Positions 23,400 through 36,182 are shown, counted from the stretch's first letter. The stretch is 64,000 bases of DNA from Termitomyces sp. T153 (GCA_018296165.2 JACKQL020000001.1:868001-932000); one strand, 5' to 3'. Notes: generated from the sequence alone by a model not told the origin. Numbers and translations are program-made.

Positions 23400-24988
23400 T
23401 TGGCAGGGGGAGATCCAGAGTCGATTCAGCATCTCCAAGAAGTTCTAGAGTTCTAGCTACTCACCTGGCAGAGGGAGATCCATAAAGAACAAGGCTAAGG
23501 ATTTCCAATGCCAGCGTTTGGAAAATTTACTCTGAAGCTTCTGGAAGAAACACTCAACAACAACCAAATCTGGACTCTGATCCAAAAATGGAAGTCCATT
23601 GTAATTGGCCTTGATCTCTAGACTCCCAGCATGTGACCATGTACAAATATAACCAAAAGATAGCCCTTGGTCGAAAGTGCTTCTGACCTGAAGATGGGAG
23701 GTAACCCAACTACAGTAAGGCTAAGGTTGCTAGGCAGGAGTCACTAGCAAAATGGTGCTAAGAAAGAGCACTAAGGATAGCAAAGAGGATGTTAGCAAAG
23801 GGGGAACAATAACAAAATGAAACTAGCTGTAGGTGCTAGCACTAAACATGAACTTGGCAAAATAGTACTCTAAGGTGGTACTGGCTGAGCAAAATGATGA
23901 GGGTGCTAACTTAATAGAGAGAGAGAGCTAGGGCAATAGAAGGTGCTGTAGAGTTGCTAGACTTAGATCTGAAGTCTGGCACTAATAATGAGATGTGATT
24001 CTTTGATAGTTGTATAGAAAACATGACAGTATTTATAGTAAGTAAAGGTAATGAAACTAAAAGGAGTCAATAACAGTGAAAGGGTCACTAGTGACATAGG
24101 CAAGTCAGGAGGAATGGCTCATAAAAGCCAATAACCCAAATTGTAGCTGAATTCAACACCCGGAATGACAGCCAGTATGCTGTTTGCTAGAGTGGCACTT
24201 ATTGAGGAAATAAAACCAAATCAAAAAATAATGAAACTGTGTCAATAATACCAGGAAAGGGAATATTATTGGTGCCCTTGCTAGGAGATTGCTAGAAGTC
24301 ACTAGGGAAAAGTCATTCAGTAGGCTGGGGGTCTAACCACACATGACAAAGTCACATGACCATTGCATCACATAGAAACCAGAAATTTTAGAAGTTGCCA
24401 AAACATAGGAAAAGACAGAAATTAGTACTCAGCAAGAATAGGGTCTTATCACCATACAGCTGTATACTGCATACAGCACAGGTGGTAGCCCTATCATCTT
24501 GAACTTTCTTCCCTTTCATTTATGTATATTTCTCTGTAAGACTGTGCAGTCTTATCTGTAAATTGATCTTTCTCATTGCTATGTTTAACTGTCTGTATTG
24601 TGATAGAAACTCTGTAACAAAACATCAATCAAAAAGTTGTCAACTTCAATGCCACTATTACAAGCCCCTCCAAAAACTTGGTACTGGCCAGAGTCAAATC
24701 TCACTTGTAATCTACTGCTCAAGCTGGGCCCAAGTCATGAGGCACCAATTGTAACTATATTCACCTCAACATTTAGTAACTTACTCAGTTAAACTTTTCA
24801 GATCAATGATCATTCTATTTTGAATGCAAATGAGTCCATTCTAATTGATTCAGTTGAAGTTATGCTACAGACCTTGCACCACTGATCATGAAGCTTATTA
24901 AGGATTGAGTAATCTGGACTGTGTTCTATCCTAGCAGCAAGTATGCAAAGATAAAGAATTGGTATCAATTTTCTCAATTATTTTAACC
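23400..24988. other. CpG-poor repeat-like sequence, unassigned
   Basis: AT-rich and almost without CG. No frame above 63 codons, no terminal repeats found by eye. Presumably transposon debris of unknown class. Confidence 0.4.
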
Positions 24989-25264
24989 TTAGATCCTATT
25001 ACTTGTATGATATAACTTTTTAAGGACTATACAGTGGCTCAAAAAACTGTCCCAATGTTTCATACTTTTTGAAGAATGACATTGGTATAAAGGTTTGGAA
25101 GTATTTAAAATTCTGGTTAAATCATGTTAGATCCTATTACTTTTATGATATAACTTTTTAAGGACTATACAGTGGCTCAAAAAACTGTCCCAATGTTTCA
25201 TACTTTTTGAAGAATGACATTGGTATAAAGGTTTGGAAGTATTTAAAATTCTGGTTAAATCATG
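24989..25264. repeat. 138-bp tandem duplication across a transposon end
   Basis: Copy 1 is 24989-25126 and copy 2 is 25127-25264. I see only one difference (acttgtatga against acttttatga). Each copy contains 43 bp of flank plus the first 95 bp of the Tc1-like left end (cagtggctcaaaaaactgtc), so the terminal repeat is present twice in the same orientation. Confidence 0.85.
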
Positions 25265-25537
25265 TAAAATACTATGGCATCATGGCCACAAATTGCATTT
25301 TAGGTTACATAATTTAGATCAAAACTGATGGAGTAATGGCTATTTTAAAATATTTACTCATTGGAACAGTTTTTTGAGCATCTTCAACTTTGCAGGTTTA
25401 TCCCTATTCTAGTCAGAAATAAAGAGTCAGTTGCATGTGGGAATATCAACAGAGTCATGTGACCATGTTTGGTTATGTTTGAGAGTGGTTCAAGTTGGTT
25501 GAACCACATCTTAACCTTGAACCACCATCATGAAAGC

Positions 25538-26109
25538 TGTCATGACCCATTCCATTCCCCCCTTCCCTTCACCATTATCCAACCTCAGATTCTACACAGT
25601 CCCTCTCTAGATCTCAGCCACACCCCCAGATCTTAGCCACAGTCCTGTTTCAGCCACATCCAGGTTTTAGCCACCTCTAGGACTGCTTTTCCTGTTCCAG
25701 ATCATTCCCACAGGCACAGATCACTTCCACAGGTTCCAGATCACTTCCACCTGTCCAAGATCACTTCCACCTGTCTAAGATCACTTCTAGGATTGCTTCC
25801 CTTGTTCCAGATTGCTTTCTCATGACTTAGATCACTTCCTGCTATGACTTAGATCACTTCCATCTTCTCCTTTTGGCAGTGTCCTACAGCTATATAAGGT
25901 CCCTTAGTCTGTAGCTACACCCCAGCCTTGACATTACCTGATATCTTGTTTGTGTTCTGTTGTTATCTGATCTTCTCTCCATTCATTACTCACTCTCATT
26001 TCTTAGTTTCTTAGTTTCTTTCCCTATTTACATACTTGCTGTTGGCATCACCTCTCCAAGGTGGTTTTGGCTCCTGTAAGAGTCCCCCTCCAGGACTGTG
26101 GTCCTGACA
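25538..26109 (-). mobile_element. Solo LTR-like element (TGTCA...TGACA), inverted copy
   Basis: Starts tgtcatgaccc and ends ggtcctgaca. It is the reverse complement of the interrupted solo LTR 27163-38535, clearly matching at both ends (for example gactcttacaggagccaaaa in reverse). It contains the tract of short Cs and a TATA-like ctatataagg at 25890. Flanking bases (aaagc left, aatgt right) do not form a clean duplication, so it may be rearranged. Confidence 0.55.
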
Positions 26110-26519
26110 AATGTCAAGGCTGCACCACCCCCCAGGTTGTGATGGCAGCTTGTATGTCTTACCCACTCTATTTCTATCCCTCCTCCACTTCAGCCTTCAT
26201 TGGGGAGTTTGAGGATGGCACCAGTAATCCCATAGAGTTGGCTCCCCCATTTCTATTCCCCCCACACCTCTATCCAGGCTCAGAGTTACTGGGGTGGCAC
26301 TGGTATTCCATGGGGTTGATTTTGGATGCATTACATGCTCCAGCACTGTCTACCCTTTGCTTCAGCCTTAGTTGGGAAGTAATAGGATGGCTCCAGTATC
26401 TGTGGAGTTGACTCTTGCACCTTCTTTACAGTGGTTATTGCAAGTACAGATTGGCACTCACTTTGGACACCCTCCTGGTCTTTCCCCATGCTTCTTCCCT
26501 TCCCAACACTCTTCCACAC

Positions 26520-27162
26520 TCCTCAGAATCGCTGTTCAGGCCACCAATTTTATATACAACATCATTTTCAACCCTGTCTCTCCTCAAACTGTCTGGAATG
26601 TGCTGAAGGAGGAGGGGTATTGAAGGAGGAGGGGTATTGGTCTGCTACAAAGAGGAAAGTTCCCATGCTTAAAGCTAGACATCAGCAACTATGACTTAAA
26701 TGGGCTCAAGAGCATCAGAACTGGACTGTGGAGGACTGAAAAAACTGGAAAAGAGTGTTGTGAACAGATGAGACAAAGATTAACAGGACTGGGTCAGATA
26801 AAAAGCAGTATGTGTGGAAGCTATGAGAAGGCATTTCAGACTAAACCACTACACTTACTATGAAACATGGAGGAAGGAATAATCTCATGGTATGGGGCTG
26901 TATGGGTTAAAATGGGGTAGGAAAGCTGGTAGAGGTGGTGGGGATCATGAATGCAGAGCAGTACTGTGAAATTGTGGATGATGGAGCAAAAGAGAGCTTT
27001 GATAAGTTGGAGATAGAGGAGGGTGCCTGCAACAATGACCCCAATCACAACTCCAAGAGGTTTGAAGACAACAACTTTGATGTCCTCTGGTGGCCAGCCT
27101 AATCCCCTGATCTTAACCCTATTGAACACCTCTGGGAGTACCTCAAGGAGTAGCTTAGGCAG
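26520..27162 (+). pseudogene. Tc1/mariner transposase, main part (broken)
   Basis: Reads N-P-V-S-P-Q-T-V-W-N-V-L-K-E-E-G-Y, then K-R-K-V-P-M-L-K-A-R-H, L-K-W-A-Q-E-H-Q-N-W-T, a D-E-T-K-I-N-R catalytic strand, H-G-G-R-N-N-L-M-V-W-G-C-M-G, N-D-P-N-H-N-S-K-R (second Asp region) and S-P-D-L-N-P-I-E-H-L-W (catalytic Glu region). Frame is interrupted by several stops and by a short tandem duplication of ggaggaggggtatt near 26605-26637. The C-terminus continues at 38541. Confidence 0.8.
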
Positions 27163-27244
27163 AGTCAGGACCACAGTCCTGCAAGGGGACTCTTACAGGA
27201 GCCAAAACCACCTTGGGGAGGTGATGCCAATAGCAAGGATGTAA

Positions 27245-28138
27245 TGATATGATGGTCTTGAAACTACAAAACCAGAGGGAACAAAAAAGTCTGAAAAAGC
27301 AAATATATTATAATACAAATACAATACATTTACAACAGGCTGAAAACTGTAAGCCAATAGCAAATGTTAAAAAATGGTAGATGTGGACTCACCCTCAAAA
27401 AGTATCACTCTCATAAAATACAAAACAACAAAAGACTCAACTAAAAAGCCAGTTTATGGCCAGGAACAAACAATGTCAGGAACCTTGGCATAATCAGAAA
27501 AACATAACCAATGCCAAGATTGGGCACTGGCCTGAGCTTGCCACAGGAACACCTGGTCCAGTGAGGAAGCATGCAAAGTAACTGCCTTACTGGCTCCATA
27601 TAACCATGAGCCTTGCCCCTTGCCACCCTTGAGGAAGAAGAGCTCATGTGCTGGAAGGAGGAAACAAGTGGGAGAGGAAAAGAAGAGAAAAGGATGCACC
27701 ATAGCTGCCAAGCCCAGCCCATGCAGATCCCTGACAACCAGACCAACCATTGGCTGACTACATGACCAGACAATGATAAATAAAGCATGCCATTGCAAGG
27801 TCTATGCACAATAGGAGTGGTATAAAAGGGAAGGAAGAGCAAGCAGTCAGACAAGCAAAATACTTGCCATGGCTTGGTGATCCCCAGGGAGCAGATTGCT
27901 TAGGCTTATGAGCAAGATTAGCTTCAGGATATATAGTATAATACACTATTTGTGCCCCTTTTCTTGTTTTGAGAACTGTCTTGAATTAAGCAAAGAAAAT
28001 CAATAAATATATTACTTGGTCTACTTGTACAGTGAGGACTAGTGGCTAAGAACCCCAAACTCTTGCAAAGTCTAAGTCCAACATGTCTGGCCTAAAGTTT
28101 TGTAACTTAGTGCCACTGTCAGCTTAGATTTTGCATTA
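27245..28138 (+). repeat. 5' LTR of the gypsy element
   Basis: 894 bp, starts tgatatgatgg, ends tttgcatta (from an ancestral ...cgcatca). Contains a TATA-like gtataaaagggaaggaaga around 27820 and ends with an AATAAA-type signal near 28000, as expected for promoter and polyadenylation in R. Confidence 0.8.
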
Positions 28139-28271
28139 TCTGGAGCCCACCATGAGGGGTTCTTTAATACAAAAACTCACTTTTGGATCTCTGTGAGGAG
28201 TCTAACCCAGAAACATTAGTTTCACACCACCTGGGTCTTGGCCCAAAACACCTGAAGTTATTGCAACCAAG

Positions 28272-29515
28272 GTGAAAAACTCTGTTACATTAAGGAAAAG
28301 AGAAACTAGGACCAATAGCAGTAGTTCAATGTCCTTTTTGCCTGACCCTGAAACCTTACTCAGAAAGAGAAAGCTTTGGACTGAGAAAGTACTTTCAAGC
28401 TCACCAAAAGAACTGTGCCCTACTACTCAACTAGTTTCTACTACCTCAATTATGGAGCAAAACATCAGATACAAACTACCACTGCTTGATAGCAGGGATG
28501 CACCTAAGTTTAAGCACACTGAGCCCTCTGAGGTCACTTTTTACAAAGGATGATCTCTCTGTTTGAGCATGCTGGGATTCAAGGAGATAAGAAAAGGAAA
28601 AAGAGAATCTTGGAGTATGTGGATGCTCAGACTGAACAAGAATGGCTAGATTTTGATTCTTTTGGAGATGACTATACTTGGTCTGCTTTTGAGAAAGAGA
28701 TCAAGGAGTCTTATTCAGAAGCAGTGGATGACACAGGTAGTGTTGCAAACCTGGACAGAATCTGCAGAGAACATGCCAGACTTAGTAGGAATGCTACTAC
28801 AGAAATCCATTCTCGGATAAGGAAATTTAGAGTTGAGGCTAAGAAGTTGGCTAAGATCACTGGGAATGGGTCTCTGGTAGACAAATTCCTAGGGTGCTTT
28901 ACACCAGCTTTTGGAGATGTGATTGAGGAAAGGTTGATCAGTAGATATGGCCACTACAAAGACCCTGCTAGAAATAGGCACAAGGACAACAAGTATGACC
29001 CATCAGAAGTGCTGACAGTAGTAGGGACCTTGATAGATGGTGCTACTATAAGGAGCCCTAGAGAGGAGAGAGTAGAGAAAAAGGAAACTAGTGGGGGAAC
29101 ATTAAGGAGGAGGAAGTAGAGGAGAAAATGGCTCATCTACAAGATGGCCATGGTTACTATTGGGAAACAGATGGGGAGCATCCAGAGTACCATGCAAGCT
29201 TTGCAAGCTGGTCAGTTGGACATGTGCAATACCTTGAATACCAAATGGAGCCAGAGTATAAGGACAGAAGGGCCTCCTACATTTCCAACTTCTGGAAGGA
29301 GTGGTGTTACTTGCTTCTATTGTTGGCAAACTGAAGATAGAATCTCAGAGTGTGAAGTCATCAAGGGAGATGTACAAAAAGGATGGATCATACTGTTGGA
29401 GGGGAGAGCCAGACTACCTAATGGTGCTCTTCTACCCAGAGATCCTGCTGGTATATCTCCTCATGCTAGACTAGTGCAAGTACATGATAAGCAAGTGAGC
29501 ATGTACTTTGGATAG
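28272..29515 (+). pseudogene. gypsy gag relic with altered zinc knuckle
   Basis: Two collinear frames separated by a single TGA (28551-28553) give R-D-A-P-K-F then S-L-F-E-H-A-G-I and a capsid-like part W-S-A-F-E-K-E-I-K-E-S-Y plus V-D-K-F-L-G-C-F. A third frame (29144-29515) holds C-F-Y-C-W-Q-T-E-D-R-I-S-E-C, a CCHC knuckle in which the His position is Asp. The stops and this change indicate decay. Confidence 0.7.
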
Positions 29516-29789
29516 CCAGAAGATGACCCCCCAGAGACAGTTACTTACTCTACTTATGTAAACTCTGCTAGAGACACAAGGGATGACATGCTAGAACATA
29601 TTCAACATAAGGAGTCAGACTGCTTGGGGGACTTGGAGAAGGTTTTAATCAAATGGCTGAGATGCTTAGGGTGTTGGTCAACACAAGGAACACAGCTAGT
29701 CCTGAAGGACAGAAATCTTCCTCTAAGGATTTTTAAATAACTCAATAAAGGCAATTAGGAAAGAGGCATCTCAACCAGGAGTATCCTCA

Positions 29790-32011
29790 TTGCCAGAGAG
29801 AACCTCTGAAAAACCCTGGAAAGAAAAGCTAACTCTGGTGATTCCACCTAAAGTAGCACCAAAACTGGACCTACCTTTTGAGAAGGTTCCAGCCCTCAAT
29901 GAGGGACCAGACTTGCCAGTGCAGGACACAGTTAAAAGTTCCTTAACAGGAACAAAGAGGAAGGAGTGGGATAAGACCATTGATAAGCTCTGGGAGGCTA
30001 CTGTACCTTTCAGTACTGGAGAACTGTCAGATGTAGCTCCTGGATTAAGAGAGGCCATGATACAAAAATTGACTCTCAAATCAGGGACTCAGTCTAGGGA
30101 TCCCAATATCCCAAGAGTAGCAGTTCAACAGCAGACTGTAAAGGAGAAGAAACCACCTGACAAAGTAGATGTTAATGACCTACTAATGGCAACCTATTTC
30201 ATTGCAGATGGGACACAGGATGATTTGCCTACTGGTGCAGTAGTGCATCAGAATTGTGTAGCCACTTACTTGGAAAATATCCCTCCAGGAGAAAAGCCAG
30301 TTGTGGTGTATGTGGCTAGAGATTTGCAAGTATTGAGATCCTTGAACCCCATTGTCAATCAGAGGGGGCAAGTAGAGACAATTCTAGATAGTGGTTCTCA
30401 GATAGTCTGTATGGCACTAGATGAGGCACTTTGTTTAGGATTGACTTGGGATCCAGACATATGCTTAAGGATGGAGAGTGCCAACAGTCAAGTGAATACA
30501 TCAGTTGGTTTAGCCAAAAATGTGCCATTTACTTTTGCTGAAAGCTTCACTATTTATTTACAAGTGCATATCTTTGTCAAGCCAGCTTATACTGTCTTGT
30601 TGGGTTGTCCTTTTGACACACTGACAGAGAGCAACATACAAAATCTTCAAAATGGCAGTGCCATTATAACTATCAGAGATCCTAATACTGGTTGCTGGAC
30701 AGCCCTGCCTACTCTTCAAAGAGAAAAGGTGCCAAAGGCAGGTGTTGGAGGAAATAGTGATCTAAAATTTTGAATCTCAATGATCTGGTCAGTGACCAGG
30801 GAGAGGTGGCAGTAATGATTGGGGAGAAGGAGAATGGTGAAGTAGTGGTGACTGGATACACTATAAATCATAGTGGATTCAAGAACCAAGAGTTGAGAGA
30901 TGTGTATCTGCAGGCCTTTGCTGCAGAGGAAGATGTGGGAGGAAGAGATGAGAAGACATTAGCAGCCTATCTAAATGGGCAGCTGTGTCAAATACCAGAG
31001 AGGTTGGAGGAGATCTTAGTACAGCAGGAAAGCCTAGAGTTAGAAGCAGGTGTGGGGGAAACTGCACAAGTATTTCCTAAGAAATACAAACCTGTTGCTA
31101 GAAAGGTGAAACCTGTACTAGGAACCTCTTCTGAGGAGTTTAGAATTGAAAGGTGTATCACTGGGGACCCACTAGCAGACATGCCACAGTTGGACCCAAA
31201 CCCACCTGATTTCAAACCTACAGGGAGGTACACTGCTGAGTGCAAGGAGATCATTGACCAAGCACATGGTGATGGTTTCTTATGGCCAGAGGAGATGAAG
31301 GCAGTACATCATCTAATGATGCTGCAGAATGAGGCTTTTGCATGGGATGATTCTCAAAGAGGTAGGCTCAAGGAGGAATTCTTCCCTCCTGTAGCAATGC
31401 TGGTAATTCCTCACACCCCCTGGGTATTGAAGAACATTCCTGTTGCTCCTGGACTCAGAGATAAAATCTGCCAGATGATAAAGCAGAAAATTGAGGCAGG
31501 AGTGTATGAGCCATCCAACTCTTCATACAGATTCCAGTGGTTCACAGTATTCAAGAAGGATGGTGAGAGCTTGAGGATAGTTCACAGCTTGGAACCTTTA
31601 AACAAAGTGACCATAGCACATTTTGGATTGCCACCCACAACTGAAGAATTAGCTAGTCATTTTGCTGGCAGTGCTTGTGGAGGGATCTTTGACTTGTATG
31701 TGGGATATGATGAGAGAGTGTTGGATGTGAAGTTTAGGGACTATACCACCTTCTACACACCATTTGGTGCTCTAAGGTTGGTAACCCTGCCAATGGGCTG
31801 GACAAATTCAGTACCAATTTTTTATGATGACATTACCTTGATCTTGAAAGATGAGATACCTCATGTAACTTGGCCATATATTGATGATGTGCCAATCAGA
31901 GGTCCACTTCACAGGTATGAATTACCAGATAGAGGCTATGAGGTTATCCCAGAAAATCCAGGCATTAGGAGATTTGTATGGGAACATCTGCAGAATGTAA
32001 ACGTGTTATAG
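29790..32011 (+). pseudogene. gypsy protease and reverse transcriptase
   Basis: The frame 29790-30773 ends with an aspartyl protease (D-S-G-S-Q at about 30387, later V-L-L-G-C-P-F). The frame 30770-32011 overlaps it by four bases and holds the reverse transcriptase: Y-R-F-Q-W-F-T-V-F-K-K-D-G, I-F-D-L-Y-V-G-Y-D-E-R, L-P-M-G-W-T-N-S-V and the palm motif P-Y-I-D-D-V-P at about 31877. It ends at a stop at 32009-32011 before the thumb, with readable sequence continuing beyond. The last Asp pair is intact, but the polyprotein is interrupted. Confidence 0.8.
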
Positions 32012-32375
32012 AGAATCAAATATGCTGGAGGAACTTTCTCTGGGAAAAAGTCAGTAGTCTGTGCAGATGAGATTGTAGTAGTTGGACACAGGTGTTCCTA
32101 TGAGGGACAGAAACCTGAGACCAAGCAGTTGGCCATTGTTATGGGGTGGGGTGATTGCCAGGACAAGTCAGATGTCAGAGCTTTCCTAGGTACTTGTGGT
32201 ACCTTTAGGATGTTCATTAAAGACTATGCTAAAGGCTGCACCCATCAACAAATTGACTCAAAACCACATGCAATTTGTTTGGGGTGAGGAACAGCAGTCA
32301 GCAATGGCTCAGTTGAAGAAGTTGCTAGCTGAAAGTGCACCTCTAAAACCACTTGATCATGAGTGAGAAGGAGCA

Positions 32376-34585
32376 GTGGTCCTATCAGTTGACACTTCTT
32401 GGATGGCAGTGGGCTTTGGAATATTCCAGGAAGCTCCAGACAATCCTAAGCAATGCACTTGTGCTAAGCTGGGATCCATCACCTTGAATGAGGGAGAGGC
32501 AAGATTCTCACAACCTAAAAGAGAACTCTATGGTTTGAGAAGAGCCTTGCAAGCTAATAAATATTGGCTAGTTGGGTGTAGGAAACTTGTAGTGAAGACA
32601 GATGCCAAGTATTTGAAGGGAATGCTAAGCAATCCTAGAGTAGGACCTAATGCCACCATCATGAGATGGATTGAGGATGTACTACTCTATTATTTTACTT
32701 TGAGGCATGTGCCTAGGAGGCTCAAGCAGCCAGGAGATGAGGAGTACCCACCTGTTAATCCAGAGTTGGTGGACAACCCAAAGACTATGCACTTTGAATA
32801 TCCAAATAAAACCAACAATGAACCAGGATGGGAGGATTGGGAACCCTTAGCACTTGAAGAGTTTGCAGATCAAATTGACACTAGAGGTGGCTATCTACAT
32901 GCAGTAGCCATGGAAGCATCAGACTTTGAACAAGAACTTGATAGAGCAAGGTCTCAAGAGGTGGAACTTAGGAAGGCAGTTCTAAATCAGCAGCAGACAT
33001 CTAGAATAGATCTTGTTGCAGTACTATCTCTCTCTCTCAGCCTCTGTTACCCACAGAAGGTATTGAGGAAGAAAAGGAAGCAGACTTACAAGCCTACTTA
33101 GAATATAGGAAGGAAGGTGAGAGTGAACAGTGGGATGACTTACTACCAATTGTACAAAGCTGGCTACAAGACTCAAGCAAAGAACCTGAGGGTTTGCAGG
33201 GTTGGGACCCAGACAAGTTCAAGAGGTTTGCAAGACAGTTCTTCTTTGATCAAAAGGGGAGACTGTACAAGCACAATCATGAGGCAAGGCATAAACTAGT
33301 AGTCAATATTGATAAGCAAATGTTCATGCTTAAATCAGCCCATGATGCCTTGGGGCATAGAGGGACTTAGGCTAACAAAATGTTGATACAAGAATGATTT
33401 TGGTGGCCAGGAATTGATGGAGATGTGCAGTGGTATGTTGGGACTTGTCACAACTGTCAGATACATCAGAAGACAGTTGTAAACAGAGCTCCCACAGTGA
33501 CCTATACTCCCTCTATCTTTAAAATAATCCACATTAATACTATGCACATGACTCCAGCTTCAAATGGCTGTAAATATATTGTCCATGGTAGGTGTGCATT
33601 GTCTTCATGGATGGAAGGGAGACCTCTGTGCAAGGAAAACCATAAAACGATTGGTCAATGGCTGTTTGAGGATATGATTTGTTGCTGGGGTTGCATTGCA
33701 GAGATCATCACTGACTATGCTGGACAATTTAAGAAGGTCACAGCTTGGATAGAGAGTAAATATGGAATCAGATGCATTGCCATCTCTCCATACAACTCTC
33801 AAGCTAATGGCAAAATTGAAAGACCACATTGGAATGTCAGGCAAGCTTTATTCAAAGCTTGTGAAGATTGCACTAAATGGTTTTGGTTCTTCTTCCATGT
33901 AATGTAGAGTGATCGCATTACTATCTGGCAGAGATTTGGATGTTCACCATACTTCATGGTCACTGAGGCTCATCCAACTCTACCTTTGGACTTGGTAGAG
34001 GCTACCTGGTTGATAAAATTACCAGAAGGGCCATTATCTACAGAAGAGTTGATTGGTTATCATGCTAGGGCTTTAGCTAAACACCACCAACATGTGGAGG
34101 AGATGAGAGAGAGAGTTGGGAAGGACAAACTCTAATGGGCCTTGAATTTTGCAGAAGAACATAAAAGCTCTATCAAAGACTTCAATTTCAAACCCTTGGA
34201 CTTGGACTTGGTCAAAAATATAATTACAGAAAGTTCACACAGTGCTAAAATGCTTCCATGTTTCCATGGTCCAATGATAGTAATTACTAAGACCAGGGGT
34301 GGTAATTATATTGTAGCAGAACTGGATGGTTCAGTTTGGCAGACCAGGGTAGCTGCTTTTAGAGTAGTTCCTTACAAATCTCAGAGACAATTGGAGCTAT
34401 CCCAAAGCCTAGAGCAATGGGTTGATATCACTCTAGAAAAGTTGGAAGAGTTAAAGAAGGAACTACAAAAGCCTACAGGAAATACCATACAAGACCTGTC
34501 ATTTAGTTCTATAAGGCTCCATGAGCCTCTAAACCATGACATGGAAAAGCCAGAAATCAGCCCCATAAAATTGACAAAAAATTAA
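32376..34585 (+). pseudogene. gypsy RNase H and integrase
   Basis: RNase H-like part 32376-33101 (L-S-V-D-T-S-W-M-A-V-G-F-G, R-E-L-Y-G-L-R-R-A-L, K-T-D-A-K-Y-L). Integrase from about 33360: W-W-P-G-I-D, C-H-N-C-Q, then I-H-I-N-T-M-H-M where the first catalytic Asp is Asn, I-T-D-Y-A-G-Q-F (second Asp present) and A-N-G-K-I-E-R-P-H (Glu present). A C-terminal segment at 34142-34585 includes G-P-M-I-V-I-T-K-T-R-G-G-N-Y. Several stops separate the pieces. Confidence 0.75.
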
Positions 34586-34726
34586 GATTTTACTTAGCAG
34601 AAGTAAAAGAAAACTTATTTAAGTCACATGTTTTTGGGTTTAATGACATCAATTGTGAGGATACAAGGATTTTAGGGCTAGCTAAGAATATGGCTATGCT
34701 ATGCAAGGCAGAGACAGAGCCAGTGC

Positions 34727-35990
34727 TTACACTAGAGTAGCCAATGGTAGATCCATGGCATTTTCAGGGCTGTCCACTGGAGAATCAGTAAGCTCAATGT
34801 CAGAATCATCAGTGGGGGCCTGGAAGGCTGAGTAAATAAGAAGAAGAGGGAATAAAGGAGTAGTAAGGCTTACTTTGGGAGAAACTCAGAGATTGCTGAG
34901 AAGTAAACTGGTCTTCTCAATTTCAGAGGAGCCCAGAGCTTTGTCCAGGTGCTCAAGCTATGTGGAGATATGGCAAAAAGTCTGGAGGCCAAGGTCAAGA
35001 GAATACAGTTGTTGCTGGGCAGCTAGGTCAATTGCTTCATGATGCTTTTGAAGTTCAGTGAGTGGAGCTGTGTTGTCCTCATCAAGAAGGCAATTTTTGA
35101 GGGCCACATCGATCTGGCCCAGCAAAGTGAGCACAGCATCACTGCCAAGCTTGAAACTAGCTAGAAGCAGGAGTCAAGGAAAGTGAGGCAAGAAGCAGTC
35201 AGGAGGGGCTCACTCAGAGAAGGGGTAACCTTGACCTTCTTCAGTTTGGGTTTGCCCTTGAGTTCTGCCTGTAAATGGGGCAGGAGAAGCATTAATTGAT
35301 TGAGGCAATGCATAAGGAATGCCACTTGAGAAGCTGACAAACTTACATTAGCCTTCCATTTGGAGGGGCGAGTAGGGGTCAAACCAAGCATCTCAGTATC
35401 ATGAGCCTCACGCTGGCAGTGCTGTCACTAAAATAAGTCAGAGATAAAAGAGAGGATAAAGTAAGAAGTGGGACAAACCTCCTGTGTCTCACATTTGTGC
35501 TGTTCCTTGCACCACTTCTTGTCTATAAGAATGAGTGCATCAGCAAATGAAAAGAAATGCTGAATATCAGGGGCATCATTAGCGGAAAGGCAGTTGAGCA
35601 AAGGAAGAATCTGGGACAATGTATCCATGAGCCCTTTCTGCTCTGACAGCCTGGGATAATTGGATTTGTCAGAAAAGTGCTAAGACAAGCATGAGGAAAG
35701 AAGATGATGGGGGAAGGCAGACTTACTAAATAGGTCATACCAATGTACTGGGCATGGTCGCCATCTGAGCCTGAAAAAGCTTTAGCAGTATTGCAAATGC
35801 TGATGATGGTAGAAGCAAATAAGGGCAGCTGGAAGATAGCTATGATAACCTGTTTACTGTCATGCTTTATAGCATGTTTGAGGTTGGTGAAATGGTTAGT
35901 CAACATGGGAGAGGCAAGAGCAACTGGTGCAAAAGGTCTAGAGGCTCAGTGAGGGGCAGTAGGGATAACAACACTGACTGGAGGAGCCAT
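34727..35990 (-). CDS. Antisense, intron-containing frame inside the gypsy element
   Basis: On the strand opposite gag-pol a split frame starts M-A-P-P-V-S-V-V-I-P at 35990. Exon 1 ends ...Y-I-G-M-T-Y-L before gtaagt (35726). Later exons read Q-K-G-L-M-D-T-L-S-Q-I-L-P-L-L-N-C-L, then a K-K-W-C-K-E-Q-H-K-C-E-T-Q-E-V end before gtttgt, E-M-L-G-L-T-P-T-R-P-S-K-W-K-A-N before gtaagt, and A-E-L-K-G-K-P-K-L-K-K-V. The tail reads D-D-S-D-I-E-L-T-D-S-P-V-D-S-P before TAA at 34727-34729. Three introns join in phase; the fourth junction is unresolved. Three internal stops are present, of which at least two could come from CGA. No known domain recognised. It is either an accessory antisense gene or a captured host fragment. 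Confidence 0.45.
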
Positions 35991-36182
35991 GGGGGGAGAG
36001 CCACAAGGTGGAAGGCTTTTATACCTGGCTAGGGAAGGATTGGTTAGAAGGAATTGAGCTAGAAAAAGTATTTTTTCTGTGGAAAAAGAAAAAGAATTTT
36101 TTTAGTACAAGGGCAAGGCTTGGCAAAGCTTACCTGAGTAACTGAGCTGACTGAGAGCAGTCAGTAGTTGGTATAGGGGAGG

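Noticed and set aside
27441..27854. Minus-strand frame of 137 codons, also at 37372-37821
   Set aside because: Present in both LTRs of the gypsy element; duplication comes from the LTR, and the frame has no domain.
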